From Cognatazoarcus sp050305135 (GTDB lineage: Bacteria; Pseudomonadota; Gammaproteobacteria; Burkholderiales; Rhodocyclaceae), in contig JBNLET010000109.1 of NCBI GenBank assembly GCA_050305135.1, positions 1 to 64,000 of the forward strand: a stretch of DNA of 64,000 nt, written 5' to 3'. Numbering within the stretch: position 1 is the first letter of the stretch; every line of letters begins with the position of its first letter. Of the stretch, positions 15,301 to 22,031 are shown one piece after another. A model generated the notes under the pieces. That model was not told where the DNA came from, searched no databases, and saw only the letters and a program-made list of their open reading frames with translations. A program made the position numbers and the translations under genes.

Positions 15301-17881
15301 GCTCGGCAGCCATGCGCTGTTCTTCCACGAACATCCGGACGGCAAGCCGGCCGGCGCGGTGGTGGTCGGTCTGGGCCGCGTCGGCGAGCTGTCGCCGGGC
15401 CGGCTGCAGGTCGGTGTCGGCCGGGCGATCCTCGACTATGCGCTGAACGTCGCACAGTGGCCGGACGAGCAGCGCTTCGGACCGGCCGACTCGGTCCGTT
15501 CGGCAGCCTTGAGCTGCCTGCTGGTCGGCTCCGGCGCCGGCGGCATCCCGGTCGCCGCGTCGATCGAAGCGATCCTGCGCGGCGCCCTTCAGGCGGCCGA
15601 CCAGATCGCTGCGAGCGGTCTAGACAAGCGCGTGACCGTCGACCGCATCGAGTTCGTCGAGCTGTTCGAGGATCTCGCCATCGCTGCCGCCCAGGCGCTG
15701 GCCGGTGTGCTGGCCGACGGCGAGCTGGCGCGGCGCATAAGCTGGAGCGCGCGCTCGATCGGCGACGGCGAGGGTGGCCAGCGCCGCGTACGCTTCGAAG
15801 AGGCACCGGAGTGGTGGCACCGGCTCGAGATCATCGAAGACCCGGCCCGCAGCGCGCTACGCTTCGTCTTCTCGACCGACCGGGCGCGCGCCGAACAGAC
15901 GCTGGTGGCCGGCCAATTGACGCTGGCCGACGCGTTCATCGCGCGGGCCTCCGCCTCGCCCGCCTCCAACGTCGAGGTCTCCCGCACGCTGTACGAGATG
16001 CTGCTGCCGAACGCGCTGAAGGAACTGGCGCCGCGCCAGGCCAACCTGGTGGTGCTGGTGGACAAAGCCTCGGCACGCTATCCGTGGGAGCTGCTGGAAG
16101 ATCGCTGGAGCCCGACCGGCCGGCCGCAGGTGACCGAGGCCGGCTTCGTGCGCCAGCTCAAGACGCCGCGCTACCGCGCCCACCCGGCCCACTCGGTCGA
16201 AGCCAAGGCGCTGGTGGTGGGCAACCCCGACCTCGCCGGTTCGTCGGACTTCGCCGACCTGCCGGGCGCACGCCAGGAAGCCCAGCGGGTGGCCGCGCAA
16301 CTGCGCGACGCCGGCTTCGAGGTGCGCGAGAGCATCGACGAGACGGCGGAGGCGATCCTCGCCGGCCTGCACCGGGACGCCTGGCGCATCCTGCATCTGG
16401 CCGGCCACGGCGTGCACGAGTACCCGCTCGGCAAGGCGGCCGCGGCGGCGCCCGGCAACGGCGAGGGCGGGAAGATCGTCTCCGGCATGGTGATCGGCGC
16501 CGGCACCGTGCTGACGCCCGGCGACGTCGAGCAGATGCGCTGGGTGCCCGAACTGGTGTTCATCAACTGCTGCCATCTCGCCCGCAGCACCTCGCGCCGG
16601 CCGCCCCAGTTCGCCGAATTGGCGGCCAACCTGGCGATCCAGTTCGTCGACATGGGCGTGCGGGCCGTGGTGGCGGCCGGCTGGGCGGTGGACGACGGCG
16701 CCGCCGAGATCTTCGCGGCCGGCTTCTACACCCGCATGCTGGCCGGCGAGAGCTTCGGCGATGCGCTGCGTGCCGCGCGCGACGAGACCTGGGTGCGCTG
16801 CCCGGGCATCAATACCTGGGGCGCCTACCAGTGCTACGGCGATCCCAGCTACCGGCTGCGCGGCCACACCGCCGCCGGCGGGCGCCGCCGCGCGGCGCCG
16901 TTCTTCGCCCCGGCCGAACTGGAGGCCGAACTGCACAACCTGCGCGAATCGATCCGAGTCACCGACACCCGCGACCACGAGCGCCTGCGCAAAGCGGCCG
17001 GCGAGGACATCGAGGCCGCGCTGGCGCGCATCCCGCAGCACCTGCGCGACGACTGGCTGGGGCGCGCCGAGATCGCTGCCGGCATCGGCTTCGCATGGGG
17101 CGAGATCGGCGCCTGGGCCGAGGCCATCGAATGGCTCGAGAAGGCCATCGTCTCCGCCGCCGGCGATTGCCCGGTGCGTGCGGTCGAGCAGTGTGCGAAC
17201 TTCCAGGTGCGGCTGGCCGGGGAACGCTGGGGCCGGCTGCGGGCGGCATCGCCGATCGACGACGCGGCGCGCGCGGAGTTGCTGGCGCGGGTCGAAGCCG
17301 CCATCGCCGAACTCGAACAGATCAACCGCCGCGCGCCCAGCAGCGAGCGCTACAGCCTGCTCGGCGGTGCCTGCAAGCGGCTGGCCTGGCTGCAGACCGA
17401 GTTGCCGGCCCGCGTGCAGGCGCTGTGCGACATGGCCGACTACTACGAGCAGGCGACCCGCTGCGACCTCGCGGCCGGCCGCGGCCCGCAGCCCTACCCG
17501 GTGCTGAATGCCGCGGTGGCGCGAATCCTGGCGGCCCGACTGGGCGACAAGGAACTGGGCCCGCTGCGCGAAGCGCTGCTGGAACAGGCCGAGGCGATGG
17601 GCGCGGCGGCCAGCCGACGCAACGAGGCCGACCCGAACATCTGGGACGCCCTCGGCATCGGCGACGCGCAGTTGCTGTCGCTGCTGCTGGCGCCACCGCG
17701 CGGCCGCGCGCTGCAGGCCGCCGCCGACAGGGTGCGGGCCAGCTACGGCGAAGCGCTGCGGCGCGGTGCCAGCCCGCGCGAACGTGCCTCGCTGCTCGAA
17801 CAGCTGGAGTTCGTGATCGAGATGAGCGGCGGCAGCCACAGGCTGCGTTCGGCGCTCGAATCCATCCGCAGCGGCGTATGA
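12389..17881 (+). CDS. giant multidomain protein: two alpha/beta-hydrolases, M17-N-like region, CHAT protease, helical C-terminus
   Basis: This 1830-residue protein has no signal peptide. A first alpha/beta-hydrolase (about 170-480) has an oxyanion loop FIHGTGSS (178-185), nucleophile Ser251 in THSRGG, Asp440/442 and His473 in NHFNYF. A second, LCAT/lipase-like (about 528-850), has PGIMGS (534-539), Ser635 in HSMGG, Asp813 in GDGTV and His836 in TGHDAL. Residues of about 910-1050 resemble the N-terminal domain of M17 aminopeptidases (GAVVVGLGRVGEL). A CHAT domain (about 1210-1500) carries His1340 (HLAGHGVHE) and Cys1395 (INCCHLA). The last 330 residues are helical with one TPR-like unit. All predicted catalytic residues are present. 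It is probably an effector partnered with the adjacent metacaspase, a role inferred from architecture and neighbourhood. Confidence 0.88.
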   Translation: MPKVHSFRLLGSETAADAPPLGGKDVVVSTARRLVPGLSRAGGADEAELPADAVVRIELDNGFVLWSRADDLIRERGRRSTGRDGTERWEISMQPPAGSRARAASRGWLGLGVKILEFFGIDVRRSAVRALGGALELRQLHDGGPGLYRCPLDGRELRLAPLAGDERIAAGQGPVLLFIHGTGSSTAGSFGKLWHEDLPAARAARERLRQRYGDRVFALEHRSLTESPIANALALAERLEAGVELHLVTHSRGGLVGELLTLGMRERDDDPLGDALIEELFAADRTMAEQLGLGALDGEQAQQREQAYQADRALLARLRDELDARRVRVGRFVRVACPARGTTLASGRLDRWLSVLDFVAGSSIFGEAMDFLLAVVKERTDPRTLPGLEAMMPGSALTRLLNRPELVVAADLSVIAGDIEGDSLWGQIKLLITDWFYGADHDLVVNTGSMSGGLRRPPGQARLLCDRGAEVNHFNYFGNERSLQWLLAGLTRADDSDGGFRPIADADAEPPRWREALRRSRSASAPRPLAVVLPGIMGSTLQADGETVWLHYWRLARGGLKRIGYGRAGVEPVDLIGDFYGPLVEFLARSHRVEIFPYDWRHSVRDAAARLAGRLEELLPRAEQERQPVHLVAHSMGGLVVRSMIADGGPGSAVWQRIKALPNSRLLMLGTPNLGSYEAVRWLTGCNPTELKLALLDLTQSATGIVDIVRRYPGVLELLPFDPAGPDFSAAPLWKALKAELDGTWPLADDDALRDARSTWERLREAPPEPRHMIYVAGSQPSTVTGYRTTSDDDGLLGFGGRKMVFEATARGDGTVTWASGLLPGVPTWYVEDTGHDALCAQRKAFAGYLELLAGGTTSRLPAAPPAGSRAAGLPERFVLPEQPFADRIPDAGDVQRLGFGGSLPAEFGDRQESAPMISVSVRHGDLAYARHPVLVGHYSGDTIVSAEAALNRHLQGALGRRLNLGLYPDGLGSHALFFHEHPDGKPAGAVVVGLGRVGELSPGRLQVGVGRAILDYALNVAQWPDEQRFGPADSVRSAALSCLLVGSGAGGIPVAASIEAILRGALQAADQIAASGLDKRVTVDRIEFVELFEDLAIAAAQALAGVLADGELARRISWSARSIGDGEGGQRRVRFEEAPEWWHRLEIIEDPARSALRFVFSTDRARAEQTLVAGQLTLADAFIARASASPASNVEVSRTLYEMLLPNALKELAPRQANLVVLVDKASARYPWELLEDRWSPTGRPQVTEAGFVRQLKTPRYRAHPAHSVEAKALVVGNPDLAGSSDFADLPGARQEAQRVAAQLRDAGFEVRESIDETAEAILAGLHRDAWRILHLAGHGVHEYPLGKAAAAAPGNGEGGKIVSGMVIGAGTVLTPGDVEQMRWVPELVFINCCHLARSTSRRPPQFAELAANLAIQFVDMGVRAVVAAGWAVDDGAAEIFAAGFYTRMLAGESFGDALRAARDETWVRCPGINTWGAYQCYGDPSYRLRGHTAAGGRRRAAPFFAPAELEAELHNLRESIRVTDTRDHERLRKAAGEDIEAALARIPQHLRDDWLGRAEIAAGIGFAWGEIGAWAEAIEWLEKAIVSAAGDCPVRAVEQCANFQVRLAGERWGRLRAASPIDDAARAELLARVEAAIAELEQINRRAPSSERYSLLGGACKRLAWLQTELPARVQALCDMADYYEQATRCDLAAGRGPQPYPVLNAAVARILAARLGDKELGPLREALLEQAEAMGAAASRRNEADPNIWDALGIGDAQLLSLLLAPPRGRALQAAADRVRASYGEALRRGASPRERASLLEQLEFVIEMSGGSHRLRSALESIRSGV

Positions 17882-18047
17882 CTGCCGAGGCCGGCAGCGT
17901 GCCCCGGCGCACGGCCGGATCGTCCGCGGACGGCGAGCGCATGTGCCGGGCCGGCGTGCGGCGGAGGCACGAACGGACGGATTGCAATCGGTAACGCTTG
18001 CGCGGGCCCGCCCGTCCTATGCTCGCTGGGCAGCCCGCACGCTGCTG
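17882..18047. other. intergenic palindromes between the CHAT gene and argS
   Basis: The gap holds two perfect palindromes, CGTCCGCGGACG at 17921-17932 and GATTGCAATC at 17980-17989. A small hairpin (TGCCG/CGGCA) lies at 17883-17896 just after the stop codon. The hairpin could end the upstream transcript. The palindromes could be protein-binding sites. No gene is seen. Confidence 0.35.
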
Positions 18048-18053
18048 TATAAT
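18048..18053 (+). promoter_or_regulatory. -10 element of argS promoter
   Basis: A perfect TATAAT lies 26 bases upstream of the argS ATG in otherwise GC-rich DNA. No strong -35 hexamer is visible at the usual spacing. Confidence 0.6.
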
Positions 18054-18079
18054 TTCGGGTTTTCCGAATTTCCCGCCCC

Positions 18080-19813
18080 ATGAGCGCCGATCCCAAGACC
18101 CATCTCGCCGAACTGCTGCGCAGCGCGCTGCTGAGCGTGGCACCGCAACACGCGGACATGCCGATCGCGCTGGAGCGCCCGAAGCAGGCGAGCCACGGCG
18201 ACTACGCCAGCAATCTGGCGCTGCAGCTGGCCAAGCCGCTGCGCCGCAGCCCGCGCGAACTGGCCGCGATGCTGCTGGCGGAACTGCCGAAGTCCGAGTT
18301 GCTGGCGGCGGCCGAGGTGGCCGGCGCGGGCTTCATCAACTTCCGCCTGGCGAGCGGCGCCAAGACCGGCGTCGTGGCGACCGTGCTGGCTGCCGGCGCC
18401 GACTACGGCCGCGGCGCCAGGCGCGACTGCCGCGTGCAGGTCGAGTTCGTCTCGGCCAACCCGACCGGCCCGCTGCACGTCGGCCATGGCCGCGGCGCCG
18501 CCTACGGCGCCTCGCTGGCCGAGGTGCTGGCCTTTGCCGGCTTCGACGTGTCGCGCGAGTACTACGTGAACGACGCCGGCCGGCAGATGGACATCCTGGG
18601 CCTGTCCACCTGGCTGCGCTACCTGGCCGAATTCGGCATCCTGGTGCCGTTCCCCGGCAACGCCTACCAGGGCGACTACGTCGTCGCGATGGCGCGCGAG
18701 ATCAAGTCGGGCCACGGCGACCGCTTCGCCAACGTGACCGCCGCCCAGGTGCTGGCCGATGCGCCGGACGCCGGCCAGGACATTGAGGGCCACCTGGACG
18801 CGCTGATCGGCAACGCCAAGCGCCTGCTGGGCGAGGACTGGCACTGGATCCACGGCTCCGCGCTGACCGAACAGCTCGGCGACGGGCGCGAGGATCTGCA
18901 CGAGTTCGGCGTCCATCTCGATTGCTGGTTCTCGGAGAAAAGCCTGTTCGACACCGGCCTCGTCGAGCGCGCCGTCAGCGAACTCGAGAAGCGTGGCCAC
19001 ATCTACCTGCAGGATGGCGCCAAGTGGTTCCGCTCGACCGACTTCGGCGACGAGAAGGACCGCGTCGTGCAGCGCGAGAACGGCTTGTTCACGTATTTCG
19101 CCTCCGACATCGCCTACCACCTGAACAAGTACGAGCGCGGCTTCGACCGCATCATCGACATCTGGGGCGCCGACCACCACGGCTACATCGCGCGCGTGCG
19201 CGGCGCCATCGAGGCGCTCGGCCTGCCGCCGCACAAGCTCGAGGTGGCGCTGGTGCAGTTTGCGGTGCTGTACCGCGGCGGCCAGAAGACCTCGATGTCC
19301 ACCCGCTCGGGCGAGTTCGTCACGCTGCGCGAGCTGCGGCGCGAGGTCGGCAACGACGCCTGCCGCTTCTTTTACGTGCTGCGCAAGAGCGACCAACACC
19401 TGGACTTCGACCTGGACCTGGCCAAGAGCCAGAGCAACGAAAACCCGGTCTACTACATCCAGTACGCCCATGCCCGCGTCGCCAGCGTGCTGAAGCAGTG
19501 GGGCGGCAATGCCGGCGACCTGGCCGGCGCCGAACTGTCGGTGCTGACGAGCGAGCGGGAGCTCGGCCTGTGTGCGCGGCTGGCGTCCTTCCCCGAGGTG
19601 GTGGCCTCGGCTGCCGAGGACTACGCGCCGCACCAGGTCGCGTTCTACCTGAAGGACCTGGCCGCCGATTTCCACAGCTGGTACAACGCCGAGCGCATGC
19701 TGGTGGACGACGAGGCGCAGAAGCATGCGCGGCTGGCGCTGGCGGCAGCCGTGCGTCAGGTGCTGGCCAACGGCCTGACCCTGCTCGGCGTGTCGGCGCC
19801 CGAGGCGATGTAA
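18080..19813 (+). CDS. argS: arginyl-tRNA synthetase
   Basis: A 577-residue class I synthetase that charges tRNA-Arg with arginine. The N-terminal Add1-type domain is followed by the HIGH-type signature HVGHGRG (His133-His136), then Rossmann-fold blocks such as YVNDAGRQMD. The KMSKS-like loop QKTSMSTRSG is at about 402-411, and a C-terminal DALR anticodon-binding domain includes FYLKDLAADFHSWYN. Its length matches the family. A canonical TATAAT lies 26 bases upstream. The SPOR-domain gene follows after 15 bp and is probably cotranscribed. Confidence 0.97.
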   Translation: MSADPKTHLAELLRSALLSVAPQHADMPIALERPKQASHGDYASNLALQLAKPLRRSPRELAAMLLAELPKSELLAAAEVAGAGFINFRLASGAKTGVVATVLAAGADYGRGARRDCRVQVEFVSANPTGPLHVGHGRGAAYGASLAEVLAFAGFDVSREYYVNDAGRQMDILGLSTWLRYLAEFGILVPFPGNAYQGDYVVAMAREIKSGHGDRFANVTAAQVLADAPDAGQDIEGHLDALIGNAKRLLGEDWHWIHGSALTEQLGDGREDLHEFGVHLDCWFSEKSLFDTGLVERAVSELEKRGHIYLQDGAKWFRSTDFGDEKDRVVQRENGLFTYFASDIAYHLNKYERGFDRIIDIWGADHHGYIARVRGAIEALGLPPHKLEVALVQFAVLYRGGQKTSMSTRSGEFVTLRELRREVGNDACRFFYVLRKSDQHLDFDLDLAKSQSNENPVYYIQYAHARVASVLKQWGGNAGDLAGAELSVLTSERELGLCARLASFPEVVASAAEDYAPHQVAFYLKDLAADFHSWYNAERMLVDDEAQKHARLALAAAVRQVLANGLTLLGVSAPEAM

Positions 19814-19828
19814 GCGACGGAAGCATCC

Positions 19829-20401
19829 ATGAGCGAGAAACGCAAACCCCGCGCCAAGGCGCAGAAGAAGTCCGGCAATGCCGGCGGCATGCTGATCGGC
19901 ATCTTCATCGGGCTGATGCTCGGTGCGGCCGTGGCGGTGCTGGGCGCCTGGTATTTCACCAAGAATGCACCGTTCAAGACCGATGGCCACATCGAGGACC
20001 GCAGCCCGCTGCCCGGCCGCGAGGGCGCGCCGGTCGCGCTGCCGGGCCGGCCCGGCGGCAAGCCGGTCGAGAAGCCGCAGTTCGATTTCTACAAGATCCT
20101 GCCGGAGGGCGAGAACGCCGCGGCGCCGCCGGCGCCCACCGGACGCCCGGCGGCGGCCGCACCGAAGCCGCGCCTGTACCTGCAGGCCGGCGCCTTCGAG
20201 AACCCCTCGGAAGCCGACAACGTCAAGGCCCGGCTGGCGCTGATGGGCGTCGAGGCGAGCGTCTCGCGCGCCGAGGTGAGCGGCAAGGGCACCGTGCATC
20301 GGGTCCGGATCGGTCCGTTCGACGACGAGAACCTGCTCGACGAATCGCGCCGGGAACTGGCCGAAGCCGGCATCCCGACGGTGCCGGTCCGCATGCAATA
20401 G
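19829..20401 (+). CDS. SPOR-domain membrane protein (FtsN-like)
   Basis: The 190-residue protein has a basic cytoplasmic N-terminus, one membrane helix (about residues 19-44), a Pro-rich periplasmic linker and a C-terminal SPOR domain (about 112-190, starting PRLYLQAGAFENPSEADNVK). SPOR domains bind denuded septal peptidoglycan, so a cell-division role like that of FtsN is likely. The argS-SPOR-dsbA order is common in betaproteobacteria. The start follows the argS stop by 15 bases. Confidence 0.88.
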   Translation: MSEKRKPRAKAQKKSGNAGGMLIGIFIGLMLGAAVAVLGAWYFTKNAPFKTDGHIEDRSPLPGREGAPVALPGRPGGKPVEKPQFDFYKILPEGENAAAPPAPTGRPAAAAPKPRLYLQAGAFENPSEADNVKARLALMGVEASVSRAEVSGKGTVHRVRIGPFDDENLLDESRRELAEAGIPTVPVRMQ

Positions 20402-20585
20402 CCGCGGTGCGGCGAAGAGCAGGCGCTGTCAACCCGCATACCGAGAACTGCGTTGTGCGATTGCAGGCTCGACACGGAGCGCACGCCGCCGGCGCACAAT
20501 GGCCGCTGAATCGGCCGGGCCACGGAACCCTCGCGCCCGCCACCACTCCCAATCACCGCAACTGAATCTTTCGGAGGAATCACGC

Positions 20586-21218
20586 ATGGATCGACGTCGA
20601 GCGCTCAAGAACGTAGCGGCCCTGGCCGGCCTGGCCGCCATCGGGGGCCGGGCATTTGCCCAGAGCACGCAATACAACACGCTTGACCCGGCACAGCCGA
20701 CCGAGGATCCGTCGCGGATCGAACTGATCGAGTTCTTCCACTACGCCTGCCCCCATTGCCGCAACTTCGATCCGCTGCTGGAAGCCTGGCTGGTGAATCT
20801 GCCGCAGGACGTCTACTTCCGCCGCGTGCCGGCGATCTGGGGCAACCCCAAGCTGAAGAACCTGGCGCGGCTGTACTACAGCGCCGACGCGACCGGCGAT
20901 CTGCACAAACTGCACGGCCAGGTGTTCGGCGCCTTCCAGTCGGACCACGTGCCGCTCGACACCGCGGAAGGCGTGCGCAACTGGATCGCCGGCAAGGGCG
21001 TCGACGCCGACAAGTTCATGGCCGCCTACAACTCCTTCGGCATCCAGTCCAAGCTCACGCGCGCCGACCAGCTGGCCCGCAATTTCCACGTCCAGGGCGT
21101 GCCGACGATGGCCGTGAACGGCAAGTACACCACGTCCGCATCGCTCACCGGCAGCCACGAGAACACCCTCAAGGTCATCGAGGAGCTGATCACCAAAGTG
21201 CGCAACGAACGCACTTGA
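20586..21218 (+). CDS. dsbA: thiol:disulfide interchange protein DsbA
   Basis: A 210-residue periplasmic oxidase that forms disulfide bonds in exported proteins. The redox motif CPHC is at residues 55-58 (FFHYACPHCRNF), and the cis-proline loop reads GVPTMAVNG. Residues 1-26 form a leader ending AFA-Q, with a basic MDRRRALK start that resembles a twin-arginine signal. The start ATG 20586 sits 7 bases behind GGAGGA. Its stop codon overlaps the likely TTG start of the next gene. Confidence 0.93.
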   Translation: MDRRRALKNVAALAGLAAIGGRAFAQSTQYNTLDPAQPTEDPSRIELIEFFHYACPHCRNFDPLLEAWLVNLPQDVYFRRVPAIWGNPKLKNLARLYYSADATGDLHKLHGQVFGAFQSDHVPLDTAEGVRNWIAGKGVDADKFMAAYNSFGIQSKLTRADQLARNFHVQGVPTMAVNGKYTTSASLTGSHENTLKVIEELITKVRNERT

Positions 21219-22018
21219 CGCGGCCGGCACGCAGCGGCGGGGCGCACGCGCGACCACGCAGCGTCTTCGTCACCGGTGCCACCAGCGGCATCGGACTGGC
21301 GCTGGCCCGCGCCTGCGCCGCCCGCGGCGACCGTCTCGCGCTGCTCGGGCGCGACCGCCGCCGGCTGGCCGAACTGCAGCAGGCGCTGCCGCCCGGCACG
21401 CTGGGGCTGATCGCCGACGTCGGCGACCTGGCAGCGATGCGCTCGGCCGGCGAACAGGTGCTGGCCGAACTCGGCACGCCGGACCTCGTGATCGCCAGCG
21501 CCGGCGTGTCGGTCGGCACGCTGGCCGGCATGGCGGACGATCTGGCGGCGATGGAGCGGGTGCTGCGCACCAACGTGCTCGGCATGGCCGCCAGCTTCCA
21601 ACCCTTCGTCGAACCGATGCGGGCGCGCGGCAGCGGCACGCTGGCGGGCATCGCCTCGATCGCCGGTATCCGCGGCCTGCCCGGCGCCGGCGCCTACAGC
21701 GCCTCGAAGGCCGCCGCGATCGCGCTGCTGGAATCGATGCGCGTCGAGTTGCGCGGCAGCGGCATCGGCGTCGTGACGCTGGCGCCCGGCTACATCGACA
21801 CGCCGATGACGCGCGTCAACCGCTATCCGATGCCCTTCCTGATGGATGCGGATCGGGCCGCCGTGCGCATGCTGCGACTGATCGAACGCCAGCGGCGCTT
21901 CGCCGTCGTGCCGTGGCAGATGGGCGTCGTCGCGCGCGCGCTGCAGCTGATGCCGGCGCCGCTGTTCGACCGGCTGTTCGCCCGCGCCGGACGCAAGCCC
22001 CGCGGCCTGCCGCTGTAG
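21215..22018 (+). CDS. short-chain dehydrogenase/reductase (SDR)
   Basis: A 267-residue classical SDR oxidoreductase. The NAD(P)-binding motif TGATSGIG, the ASAGVS loop equivalent to NNAG, the catalytic serine in IASIAG and the YSASK tyrosine/lysine pair are all present. Substrate unknown. No ATG or GTG precedes the nucleotide-binding strand in frame. I take TTG 21215, which overlaps the dsbA stop (TTGA) and implies translational coupling. Its last bases nearly meet the convergent histidine kinase gene. Confidence 0.82.
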   Translation: MTRPARSGGAHARPRSVFVTGATSGIGLALARACAARGDRLALLGRDRRRLAELQQALPPGTLGLIADVGDLAAMRSAGEQVLAELGTPDLVIASAGVSVGTLAGMADDLAAMERVLRTNVLGMAASFQPFVEPMRARGSGTLAGIASIAGIRGLPGAGAYSASKAAAIALLESMRVELRGSGIGVVTLAPGYIDTPMTRVNRYPMPFLMDADRAAVRMLRLIERQRRFAVVPWQMGVVARALQLMPAPLFDRLFARAGRKPRGLPL

Positions 22019-22031
22019 CCGCCGAGGCGGT

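Noticed and set aside
12583..17994. 1803-codon open frame in a second plus-strand frame across the giant CHAT gene
   Set aside because: Its translation is Arg/Pro/Gly-rich with no motifs, as expected for an off-frame in about 70% GC DNA; the other frame has full catalytic motifs.
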